Source of the DNA: Mixophyes australis
Lineage: Eukaryota > Chordata > Amphibia > Anura > Limnodynastidae
Direction: 5' to 3'
Assembly: GCA_036250195.1 (NCBI GenBank)
Contig: JAVHZZ010000005.1
Coordinates: 68,817,505-68,881,504 of the forward strand
Length of the DNA stretch: 64,000 bases
The position numbers and the translations under genes are program-made. Shown piece after piece: positions 1 to 9,799 of this stretch. Every line of letters starts with the position of its first letter. The stretch's first letter is position 1. A model generated the notes under the pieces. It was given only the letters and a program-made list of their open reading frames with translations, had not been told where the DNA came from and searched no databases.

Positions 1-105
1 AGCTTTCATACTTGCTTCCTCTTGCAAAAGATTGTTTAAACAGTCAATTATTGGAAACTACTAGTAGTCTTTTTCTTGGTCTTCTTCTGGGATGAAGATC
101 CACCC

Positions 106-129
106 CAGCAGCAGCAGCAGCAGCAGCAG
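106..129. repeat. (CAG)8 microsatellite in transposase coding region
   Basis: Eight perfect CAG units. The matching site in copy B (about 23785) has four and encodes a short poly-Ala tract on the minus strand (TAAAAGG), so the tract has expanded here or shrunk there. Confidence 0.85.
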
Positions 130-209
130 TGGGACTAACGCTAAGTACTAAATCCGATCGCTACTGAGGATATTGATGAGGAAGGTGTTTTCTGTGTAGG
201 TTGCAGGTG

Positions 210-518
210 TCAGGATCTAGCTAAGAGAAGGGACCTAGCTGATGTTGGACTGCTTGTTGTTATTTTCTTAGCATAAGTTTCAGAATTTCCCAACAGCTTG
301 CTATGAACTCGCTTAAAATGGTGTAACATTGATGAGGTTCCTAGATGGTTAAGGTCCCTACTTCTACTGACTGTGGCTTTACAAACGCTACAAATGGCTA
401 GACAACTGTTGTCAGGATTTGGATAAAAATAATTACACACATAAGAGGTGGATTTTTTGGTCTTATGCCCAGGCATGACAATGGCCTTCTTTGTATCACG
501 TGCGAGAACTGCTTCCAC
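210..518 (-). pseudogene. hAT transposase BED zinc finger, copy A
   Basis: A 102-residue open stretch with a BED-type zinc finger, the DNA-binding domain of ZBED/hAT transposases. Visible parts are the lead-in KKSTSYVCNYFYPNPD, the Cys pair in AICSVCKATV, and the His ligands in HHFKRVHSK after GTSSMLHHF. The aromatic Trp usual in SYVWxYF is Cys here, while copy B keeps Trp. Conversely copy A keeps both cysteines, and copy B has lost the second. Neither window copy has an intact finger plus leader. The frame ends in a short Ser/Leu tail that is probably off-frame. Confidence 0.7.
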
Positions 519-529
519 TGGTGAAGGAC

Positions 530-949
530 TTACACAACAACATCATTCTCATTAACATCCTCATTAGCGCCATTGTCAGCTACAAAAATATCCCCATCAT
601 CCTGTTGCAATTCCAAAGTGGCATCCTCAATGTGTGTATCACCGGCTACACTGGGGCTGCTCATCCACAAATCTGCAAAAATGCTGAAACAAAGCTTCTT
701 TATGGGTAAAGTATCAGAAAGGTCAGGCTTACACACAGCACTCATGGATATACTCTCCTCAGGGAAAGGTGTCATTTCTGAATCTGAACATACATTTTCC
801 TCTAACGCCTTACTGTTTTCTTCCAGGTCAGCTTTTATATGTAAAAGTATTTGGACACCATTTTTGGAGTCAGAATGACAAGATCTTACTTGGTCATGAC
901 TGACCTTACAAGAAGATGCTTCAGTGACAGTTGCAGAACTAGCACTCAT
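530..949 (-). pseudogene. hAT transposase N-terminal acidic leader, copy A
   Basis: A 139-residue open stretch aligns along its length with the start of the copy B transposase (24071-24610); shared blocks include EENSKALEENVCSDSEMT and ELQQDDGDI. The segment is acidic and Ser-rich, has no recognised fold, and precedes the BED zinc finger. In copy B the leader runs straight into the finger, but here a frameshift after ENDVVV ends the frame at about 530 and the protein continues in another frame at 518. It is therefore a broken gene. Neutral drift after transposition is inferred. Confidence 0.6.
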
Positions 950-1239
950 AGAGAATGGTGAAGGCTTGATTCTTTCCTTGCCACTGCGTGCGTAAAATGG
1001 GTTGTTGGCAAGTTTATTTTTTTCTGTGGTTGACTTTGCCTGGATAACAGGTCTTTTTTTCTTTACAAAGGTAGAAGGTGCTTTTTTACAGTTTTATTTC
1101 CCTGAATTAAAAACACTATGCACTTTAACATAGGCTTTAACAGATGATGTAGAGGGATTACTATCATCATGACTGATGCCAGCAGCTGCTTGGTGCTCCT
1201 GGTCTTCTGTGTACTGCTTTGAATCCATTTTGATAACAC

Positions 1240-1560
1240 AGTACAATGTGACTGCAGATTTTGAATAACACTATGTCCTACTATTTCTATTTCAGTAATC
1301 ACAATTAGAAAGGTAACAATGGCAGGTAGACTGTAGACTGGCAACAACACTGGGACCTCTTCTGTATCTATGTAAGCTATAATAACACAGTACAATGCGA
1401 CTGCAGATTTTGAAGAACACTGACAGCTCTATTACTTCTATTTCAGCAATGACAATTAGCATTGGAGCAATGGCACGTAGACTGTACACTGGCAACAACA
1501 CTGGGACCTCTCCTGTTTCTGTGTGAGCTATAACTCAGTAGAATGTCACTGGATACTTTT
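1240..1560. repeat. Subterminal tandem repeats of hAT copy A
   Basis: Two to three degenerate units of about 130-150 bp. Each contains ACAGTACAATGYGACTGCAG, a run resembling CTATTTCAGYAATSACAATTAG, and GACTGGCAACAACACTGGGACC. The same type of array lies at the matching place in copies B (24960-25420) and C (31040-31480). It lies upstream of the transposase start, so it may be promoter or transposase-binding DNA (inference). Confidence 0.65.
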
Positions 1561-1850
1561 AAGAAAACTGCCACCCCTCATCTTCCTGTTTTAGATATGA
1601 TGCTGCCCAACTGCACTAGAGATAGCCAAGAACCACACTACCCCTTCTGTGTCTCTCTGTGAAATGGCGCCGCTCTCCATGTAGGGCGGTACTTATAGAA
1701 TATATAACTCGCAAGATTGGATGATGCAACAATGACGTTTTGCCTCGTTTTCACTTCCGAGGGCAGGTGAAAATACTGAGCCAACTCGGATTGGTGAAGT
1801 TTGGGTGGGCTCGAAGAACTGAGCCCAAGCATTTCTGCTTATGGGATGCA

Positions 1851-2398
1851 TGTATAAGCAGAAACCTATTAACGGGGCACTTCTGCTGTTATATGTGATA
1901 GGTGTTGGCAGCATTGGTGGTAAATGTTAAACCATAAGAAGCTTTTAGACTTAACCAATTTGTTGGTTTAAATTTCAGAACTTGTTGTAACAGATTATAT
2001 ATACAGTTGCTCACCGTTGATACTGACTGTCGCAGTTAATATACTTATGCAGTTAATGTACTTAACACAATTATAGTACATTAATATATGCAGATGGTAG
2101 TAAGCATATATGTGGGTAATGTCAGATAACAGGTTGCTTATATATATATTTTGTTGCCTCTGCTCACTTTATATATCTATATAGAAGTAAGTTTGCACAA
2201 AAAGGATGCAGCTCAAGATATCAACTCTTTACAGTTTAACTGTCATTGGAAGAATCTGCTGAGAGCCAAACTTTCTGTATGTGCATGCTCAATAGAGCGA
2301 TACGGATGGCTGGAGGCTGCCCCATTTCCTGTCTTCACTAAATCACAGGGGACACCACTACCAAGATGAGAGGCAAAGTGTAGTGCTCCAAATTAACA
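1851..2398 (-). repeat. copia 3' LTR (full-length copy)
   Basis: On the plus strand it begins TGTATAAGCAGAAACCTATT and ends in ATTAACA, so it has TG...CA ends. Its first ~90 bp and last ~150 bp recur in the other LTR at 5491-5708. The middle ~300 bp is present only here. Confidence 0.75.
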
Positions 2399-2410
2399 CT
2401 CCCCTCGCTT
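2399..2410 (-). promoter_or_regulatory. copia polypurine tract
   Basis: Minus-strand AAGCGAGGGGAG sits immediately 5' of the 3' LTR, the expected place of the plus-strand DNA priming site. Confidence 0.65.
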
Positions 2411-2589
2411 AGCGATATCTCCTGTTATAAGAAAAAAACATATATAATTTGTCAAACATATCTTGTGATAAAGTCTCTTTCCTGTTACATCAAAATGGGT
2501 TAGTCAAACAATACCATATTAACAAATTAGATATATCAATATTAATTTAATTAATTCCAGTCCGCATCTCGACAAGAATATGTTTAACA

Positions 2590-2839
2590 AGTGTGATGCC
2601 AGTCCTTTCGTTAATATGTCAGGGGCATTATCCTCATTTGTCACGTGATTCACACTGATGTTAATAATCTCACCTTGGCAAAGAAGATCTAATTCGAAAA
2701 AAATCTCTTTCAGTCATAAAGCCTCCTTTGCTGTTTCTGTTAATGCCGTGTATTCCGTCTTGGTGGTTGATAAGGCACCAGTGGGTTGCGTTCTACTTGA
2801 CCAGCTGATGGCTGCACCTGCTAGTACAAATATATATCC
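2590..2839 (-). pseudogene. copia RNase H block
   Basis: Read on the minus strand with one in-frame stop, it gives GYIFVLAGAAISWSSRTQ, then a block like the family's LSSTEAEYxAL (here LSTTKTEYTAL), and finally NAPDILTKGLAS, the conserved copia C-terminus that contacts the viral DNA end. The Glu of STEAEY is replaced by Lys, a change at a catalytic position, so it is dead even apart from the stop. Confidence 0.75.
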
Positions 2840-3384
2840 CATGTATGAATGACACTAATCCTCATCTGATCCCCAATATGCATCACATAATGTCTTTAAA
2901 GTTTAATTTTTAGATTTTGTAAATTTCAACTTTAAATTGCTTGTACCTTTCAGTTATCTCAGGATTCTTTTAATAGCAATACAGTGTAGTCTCCCAGGAT
3001 TTATGACAAACTGACTTATACAGGTTACTGCATGTGCTATGTCAGGGGATGTTGCAACACATATATAGCATATATCAAGCTTCCAACAGCGCTATGGTAG
3101 GGGAACTGTTTCATTTCCTCCATCTCCTCGCTGCTTGTTGGTGATATTTATTTTGTCATTTTTAAGCTTTTGTTTAAGAGTACTCACTGGTTTCGCGTCA
3201 GACATATAATATTTTGTTTTCTAGATCTTCTGTGGGTCCTAGAAGGCTATATTGCAGAATTCCTCGCAATATCTTCTAGGGGGAATACCTTTGTTGTTTC
3301 TTACAGAACTCCTGATTTCTGATTGAATATCTGTAATAACACTTTTAGGTTCAGACACACTTTTCATTGCCTGTACATCCAGTG

Positions 3385-3585
3385 TTACATATTTTCCACC
3401 ATTTTACTAGAAGGTGTCTTTTCATGAAACACCACATCCCTTGACTTTATGAGCCGTTTGTTTGTAATGTCCCAAAGTATATATCCTCTGCTTTCTTTAC
3501 AGTATCCAAGCATGATACATTCTATGACTTTGCCTCTATCTTTAGTCTTTGGGAATATATGCATACACTTTACAGTCGTAGACAC
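3385..3585 (-). pseudogene. copia integrase C-terminal / pre-RT linker
   Basis: A 66-residue open stretch contains GYCKESRGYILWDITNKRL followed by IKSRDVVFHE. These match the conserved copia segment between integrase and reverse transcriptase (usually GYS..KGYRLWDP..K...SRDVxFDE). Upstream family residues are in another frame, so a frameshift separates it from the integrase core. Confidence 0.75.
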
Positions 3586-3599
3586 GGAGATGACTGATA

Positions 3600-4143
3600 C
3601 TTAAATTTCTCCCAGAGCACACCTCTAGTGGCCTTTTGCCTTTTACAGCTACTGTGGGAGAACAGTTTATTAGGTACACTGCAGTGGACACTGCTTCTGC
3701 CCAAAAACTTTTATCCAAGCCTGCATCACTTAGCGTAATCTTGCTTTTTCAACTATTGTGTGGTTCGCACTCTCACACACACCATTTTGTTCTGGCATGT
3801 AAGCAATTATTAATTAGTGGTGTATGCCATATTTATTAAAGAATTCAGCTAAGGTCTTATTGCCATATTCACCACCATTGTCAGATCTTTAGACTTTTAA
3901 TTTTAGACCTGTCTGAGTCTCTACTATGTTCTTATATTCCTCAGCTTTATTTGCAACTTCACTTTTAGTTTTAATGAAGTCCACATGTGTCATCCTTGTG
4001 GCATCATTAATAAGTGTCATGAAATACCAATAGCCACTAACAGATTTTACTTCCATTGGACAACGCATGTTTGTATGTACTAAGACTAGTGGTACTTCAG
4101 CACTAGTTGCTGATTTTGGAAAGGGGCTACAGGCTTGTTTACC
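3600..4143 (-). pseudogene. copia integrase catalytic core
   Basis: Minus-strand reading gives VSGYWYFMTLINDATRMT (family VSGxxYFVTFIDDxSR, first catalytic Asp region) and, at about 3840-3890, RSDNGGEYGNKTLAEF, which holds the second Asp and the family hallmark RSDNGGE. The region holding the third catalytic Glu (PQQNGVAE in the family) is degraded by stops. At least two frame changes occur. Confidence 0.75.
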
Positions 4144-4386
4144 CTATACACAACTCTCACATGCCAGTCTTTCAGGATTATTCAGAGTGATCCCTATCAC
4201 CATCCCATCAGCTAGTTTCTGTATATCATCATATCCTAGATGACCCAGTCTCTTATGCCACAGTTCCATGGATTGGTTGTTATCTGAAACAGCCATCGCG
4301 CAATACCGTTCATTGTCTAGGACATTAGTTGGTTGCACCGGGTTGCTGTTGCAATTACATTCCTTCTTTGGTTTTGCACCACACAT
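4144..4386 (-). pseudogene. copia GAG-pre-integrase domain
   Basis: An 80-residue open stretch contains MELWHKRLGHLGYDDIQKLA and ends ACESCV, the HHCC-type zinc module that precedes the copia integrase core (family LWHxRLGH...CExC). All four apparent ligands, two His and two Cys, are kept. Confidence 0.8.
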
Positions 4387-4751
4387 TTACCCTCTGCAAA
4401 TTTGAATTTATAACCTTTTCTCTCAAGAACACTTACGGTTGGTTCCCAAATATCGTACAAATAGAACAACTTGGATGTTTGTGTTGACAGTTTCACCTTT
4501 TATACTTTTATACTTAGGCGCATAATGATTTCCCCCACTTTTGTGGCAGTAAGGATTTTGTCTCCAAATCCTTTTATAGATATGGGTTTACATGATTTTA
4601 TTAAAGTGAAACACTCTTGGTTGCAGTTGAAGTGCCCTATTGGACCCTAAGTCCATATACCAGCAGTGCTTTTTGTGACTGTCTGCAATGTTTAATGCTG
4701 TTTCAGTTGGCTTCTCATGCTTTTTATGGCACTATTTGCACCTCTTAACCT

Positions 4752-4793
4752 GCACTCTGGTGCTTTGTGTCCCATTTTGTGACATATAAAGCA
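4752..4793 (-). pseudogene. copia gag CCHC zinc knuckle
   Basis: Minus-strand codons give CFICHKMGHKAPEC, a perfect C-x2-C-x4-H-x4-C nucleocapsid knuckle. Degraded gag sequence extends from here to about 5460. Several stops prevent a single gag frame. Confidence 0.75.
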
Positions 4794-5470
4794 TTTGTAC
4801 TTGGACCTTTTGGACTTTGCACCTTTATGGAGTGAGAAGTTTCAGCATTAGTGTCAATGAGAATTCGTTGTTGGAATTGCAGCAGTTTAGTCCTTACAAT
4901 TTCTGTAGCCAGCTTAGTATCATTGACTCCGAAGCTACCACCATGAAATCAAATTCTGACGTTAAATTCTGCAGCATTTCTATTGCAACCTCCTCATCTT
5001 CCACCTGTGCTCCCACAGATGCTGAGCTATTGACAAGATTTTGTCTATATATTCGTTGATATACTCACAGGCACTTAATTTTGTCCTATATAATGTATGC
5101 CTCAAGTTAATTCTTCTCATTAGACCTCCTCATATGCTACTTGCAGGGCAGTCCACATGTCTCGTGCTGACACCCTTCTGTTGATAGAATATACATGCTG
5201 CTCTAGAGCTAAGCCTTTGGTACCCATGGCTCTATCTACTTCATCAGACTCCCTCCTGGGTTTATTGTGACTCTCCATAAATTTGAATCTGCATTTCCAT
5301 TGCGAATTTCCATGTTGCGTGATTCTCTGAGCCTGTCAGTTTTGCGAGGCTCATCCTGGCTCTGCATTTTACTGTCTATTAAAATAAAGGACTTCTCTGT
5401 AAAACAGCATCCATTTGTTTTTGCATATTTCTGTTACTGTTCTTTATATCTAAGTGTTTTATTCAACATA

Positions 5471-5490
5471 GGGTCCTGGGCACTATAACC
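5471..5490 (-). promoter_or_regulatory. copia primer-binding site (half tRNA-iMet type)
   Basis: Directly inside the 5' LTR, minus strand GGTTATAGTGCCCAGGAC. It matches the complement of the anticodon arm of initiator tRNA-Met (GGTTATGGGCCCAGCAC) with one extra base and two changes. Drosophila copia uses this same internal tRNA site rather than the 3' CCA end. Confidence 0.6.
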
Positions 5491-5708
5491 TATTGGCAGA
5501 AACCTATTATCATGGCACTTGTGCTGTTATATGTAATAGGTATCAGCAGAGTTGATGGTAGATTCTTAAACCACAATTTAATGCCTCTCTGTGCATGCTC
5601 AGTAGAGGGATGTGGATGGCTGGAGGCTGCCCCACTTCCTGTCTTCACTAAATCACAGGGGACACCCCTACCAAGATGGGAGATAGAGTGTAGCGCTCCA
5701 TATTAACA
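5491..5708 (-). repeat. copia 5' LTR (internally deleted)
   Basis: Matches both ends of the LTR at 1851-2398: TTGGCAGAAACCTATTATCA at the left, ATCACAGGGGACACC and CCATATTAACA at the right. About 300 bp of the middle is absent. Confidence 0.7.
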
Positions 5709-7384
5709 GCAAGCAGTTAGCTTTAATCTGTAAATTATTTCTGAAACCAATATTTACTTTTTAAGAACATATAAGGTATATATAAAGACTTGATTTGTAG
5801 AAATGCACTGTGTGCAATTGTGGATTTATACACAGAGAGGTAGGAGAGCAGTGTCACATCAGCTCAACTTACTGTATTCTCAAATTTTGACCTGCATTAG
5901 ATGACATTAGGACAATATCTTACAGAGGTTGGATTAGTTTGATTTTTCTGAAAATGGATTGGGGAGGTGACACTTTCCTTTTCAATAGAGCTGCATGGGA
6001 ATGACGGAAATACACAATTATTAGCATTCTTGTGTATTACCTTAATTTCTGATATTGGAAAATTTACAATTTTGGGGTTTAGTGGTCTTTTAAGGCTTTC
6101 AGAGCTTGCATGAACCTTAATACCCCTAGATACCTGTATGCTATTAGGAATATGTCTGTACATTCAGTGCTTGAAACACAAGGACCTAAGAATATGCCTC
6201 CCCCTCCACTGAAAGTATTGGTTAATGAAAGTTGTGACATCGCAGCCCAGTGCTACATTCCCAGCCTATCACTAACATTGAGGTGGAGCAGCAGCCTACA
6301 ACTTCATAGGTAAAAAGTTGTCCACTGCTGGTCCATGTCAGTGATGGGAACACTGCAGGAAATATAAAAACACTGAATGAGTCACAGTTGACATCTGTTT
6401 AAATATCTCCTAACTGCCCTGAGAGCATTTGGCTGAGATTCTAACAGATGTCAGTTGTGAATGTACACTAAAATCTGCACCTTTGAGTCGCCAGATTTCA
6501 TTGTACTCTCCATAATGACAAATGTTTGAATTTCATGATGGCTTTACCTCACATGCATTCCAGGTTTAGAAGATCAGTGCTACTGCTCCTGTTCCTCCTG
6601 TGATTGTAAGGTAAGGTATTGAATCTAAATGGATGGACCCCAACTGACTTAACTTGCCTATGTTAAAAAACTCGCTATCTTGCTATCTTAAAGTGCAAAT
6701 ATGCACAGAAAAAGAAAATGCAAAAGTTGCATCTTGTCTCTTACCTTAAAAATACACATAATAGCAAAGTAAATCAAAAATAACAAAGTCCATGTATAGT
6801 CCATACTCATAACAAAGTTAAATACTTATAATTATTGGATGTTGGTTTAAAATTCCAAGATACTTTTGTCATTTAGGGATGTTCACTATTTACTTAATGG
6901 CTTGACAAATATATTTTTAGGGTCTGAAATGCCGCTGTACTGTACTGCTCTAACAATCAAATAGATTACATCACCAATCTCATGCTGGACAAGAGACCGT
7001 AGCATTGAGCTGTCATACAAAACTCTGGTTCTCCACAAATAGCCAAATCCTTTAGGAATAAAACTAACAGTTTCTATCCACATAATATTTTTCATGGAAA
7101 TAGTATTCCTTTAGCTTGATGTGCTTTATAGCATTCTAACCTATTTCCTCAGGAGCTATATGACCTTGTATCTTTCAAAAATGAATCTCATCTGTCATCT
7201 ACTGACCTAAAGTCCTAGTTTCCTCAATTCTCTCAACAGAGGAGAAGCATATTAGTTTGTAATCTTAGATTGTCTATTATCTGCAAACAATGGCGCAATG
7301 TGCATGGCTGGCATGTTTCACTACACACTGCAAAAATAAACTTCCCATTCCTATATCAGTGCTGCTCCCAATTGCAAGACTAGC
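5709..7384. other. No recognised feature
   Basis: AT-rich sequence with stops in all frames. I see no repeat, RNA gene or conserved protein motif. Confidence 0.5.
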
Positions 7385-7445
7385 GTGTACGGCGCTGCGG
7401 AAACCTTGTGGCGCCTTACAAATAAACGATAATAATAATAATAAT
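7385..7445 (+). mobile_element. LINE/SINE 3' tail fragment (ATA-repeat type)
   Basis: GTACGGCGCTGCGGAAACC then GTGGCGCCTTACAAATAAAC and an (AAT)n end. The same tail type occurs inverted at 38108-38225 and 55788-56035. Confidence 0.55.
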
Positions 7446-9300
7446 AGCATAGCACCGTAAATATGGCTATGACGCCAGATCTGGCACACACCACTCATGC
7501 CTAAGGGAGCTTGCGGAAACATCTGTGTGTCAAGGTGAAAGTCACCATTTCTCTGAGTGGTGCTCAACTGAGAGGTGTCTACTTTTACTGCTGGAGTTTA
7601 ACCATTTGCACAGTTGATCTACTTACAATTAGAAATTATAGTCTTACTTGCTACATTGTGGATCTATACAATGATCAGAAAGTTGTGCAATAGGTGTGTG
7701 ATTAAGTTTGTTGGAAATTCAGTTATCTCTTGAACCAATCCTTAAGCTATTAGCTAATTCTGGTAGGTCCTAGAAAACTAATTTCCCTAATTGTGGAATT
7801 TCCCTGGTAATATATCAAATTTGGACTTGAGATTTAACTATGTATATATGTGTAAAAAGATTATACAGCTCATTATTTCGATCTACTTGGACTGGATGCT
7901 CATAAAAAAAAATTGGCAAAACTCGCTCCTCTGATTAACTCTATTCACTAATTTCCACATATTAATCAATCAATTTGATTAAACCAGTAAGAGTATGCAG
8001 CCTATATTAATCACTAATACCAATATACAATGAATGCAAAATGAGAGCAGATAAAATACGGCGCTTCACTCAAAAATCAGGTCTGACGTTAGTTCATATG
8101 TTTAAACAACACATATAAATCCTCTTTTTGTATTTAATGTATATATGTGTGTAAATGGGTTATAATCACCCTCTTCAGCAAAAGTATTAAGACTAGCCTT
8201 GGGTCCATCATGTGTCTGATATACAGTTGGACATACGTCCATTTGTGCCACATAAAATTGTGACTCACATAAAATTGCACTGCAACTTATGGACATATTT
8301 TGAATTAAGTGCATTCTAGACTTGCAGCCTATTGTGCTTGGAGTGACACGTTAGGGGCTTTTGCATGTAAGTTAAGTAAAGTAACAGTGTGGAGATATTG
8401 ACTTACAACTATCCTCACGGTACATGTTTTAGAATACATATCTTTTCAAGTCTCTGCAAATCCTATAATACTGGTGTCATTTTCCATGTTGACTATGATG
8501 ACTTCTGCATCTTTGTGATGGACTTATCTATATGATAGATATTAAGTTGCATGTCTCATAATCCATAATCAGCAAGGAATGAGCTTGATATGCCTAACTC
8601 TTCCCATCAGACAGTGTACACTTTTGTACCCATTCAGATGTCACCATTTTGGCCCACAAATTCATGTTTCCCCATAATTCAGTGTGTATTTGAACAAAAG
8701 GAGGCAATGTGACATCAGAAAAGAACACTTGTGCTGTTTGTCAATGACATTTTCTAGGAGTTACTTTTGAAGTCAACCTATAGTGTTTTTACAGCTTCAG
8801 ATAATGCATTTAGAAATGTGCATGCCCTATTTCATAATTGTTCTGGTGTCCTACATTATAGCAGAGCAGATGAATAAGCAAACTGGCATACCAAATATTG
8901 TATTATCCTTGCTAGACCATTGCCACTTACAACCCAAAGCAGGACCACAAATGAAGCTCTTAACCAAATACTAAATAAGAACATAGCAGGGGACTAACTA
9001 CTGAAAGTTGAACCATGTGGTAACTAATAGAATTATGTCATTTGTTAAAGTTAGATTTGCTAATTTCATAAGCTGGAAAAACATTTTATTTTTCTATTTT
9101 GTATAAATAAACACTTTCTGTATTTTTGGATTTCGGGTACACCTCTTTTAATAAATTAAATTACTAATGTTTTAGTAACATTGACAACTTTGACAGCATT
9201 TGGCATGTGAACATTAGCATTCACACATTAGTCAAATTAATTATGAAAATATTTTGAAATACAGGAATGATACAGCTCTTTATATGTTACTTATTTTGAT
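7446..9300. other. No recognised feature
   Basis: AT-rich, with only short open stretches that do not resemble known proteins. Confidence 0.45.
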
Positions 9301-9319
9301 ATTGCATAGTGTTACAAAC

Positions 9320-9609
9320 TGACAATCAGATAGACAGGGGTTCATGCACATAACAGACAGGCCACGCACTGGAGTACAAAAGACAGCAGTTCCAATAAAC
9401 AAGCCAGAGTTCAGGGCAGGTAGAAATGTTTTTGCAGATCCGCTTGACAGGCCAATGATCAGGACTGGAGAAGACAGCACAATCACTTTAACAAGCCAGA
9501 AGTCAAGTCAGGGCAGGTAGAGATATATATGCAGACCCCTTTAACAAACCAAGGGTCAGGATTGAATAACACAGCAGAATTTATTCCAAGGAAGATGTCA
9601 GGGCAGGTG

Positions 9610-9665
<56 letters not shown>

Positions 9666-9790
9666 GATCAGTTAAAAAACCAAGGGTCAGGAGTAGAGAA
9701 TACAATGGGATGCTTTAAACATTCCGGGTCAAACACTGACAACAGAGCAGGTCAGGATACATGGCACACTACGTCAGGCAGGAACTATCA
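9320..9790. repeat. ~100-bp tandem array with (TA)n insert
   Basis: Three to four diverged units. Each carries a GTCAGGGCAGGT core, a GCAGAYC box, and then CCAAGGGTCAGGA with GAATA or GAGAA. Similar words (AAACAAGCCAGGGG, CAGGTCAG) occur at 13080-13240, so both may be leader or LTR-flank repeats of one gypsy-type family (inference). A (TA)n microsatellite fills 9616-9662. Confidence 0.55.
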
Positions 9791-9799
9791 CCATTATTG

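Larger units (their letters stand above)
1..1837 (-). mobile_element. ZBED-type hAT transposon, copy A (5' part)
   Basis: This segment matches copy B (22053-25700) in order and orientation from the window edge to the 5' terminus. It keeps the N-terminal leader and BED-finger coding region (210-949), a basic linker region (about 950-1240), a tandem-repeat block (1240-1560) and a 5' terminus at about 1740-1837. The terminal sequence, read on the minus strand, starts CAGAAATGCTTGGGCTCAG and resembles the opposite terminus of copy C (TAGAGATGTTCACTGACC at 28396), as expected for hAT inverted repeats. The catalytic part lies beyond the window edge. Frameshifts show that it is dead. Confidence 0.75.
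1851..5708 (-). mobile_element. Ty1/copia LTR retrotransposon, degenerate, minus strand
   Basis: Two related direct repeats bound a 3.9-kb body that encodes, in minus-strand order, a gag CCHC knuckle, a GAG-pre-integrase block, integrase core and an RNase H block. That order (integrase before RNase H) is diagnostic of Ty1/copia. A polypurine tract abuts the left LTR and a primer site complementary to an internal part of initiator tRNA-Met abuts the right LTR, which fixes the orientation. Most of the reverse transcriptase is missing or unrecognisable between about 2860 and 3380. Frames are broken throughout. It lies 13 bp from the end of hAT copy A. I could not find a clean 5-bp target duplication. 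Confidence 0.8.
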
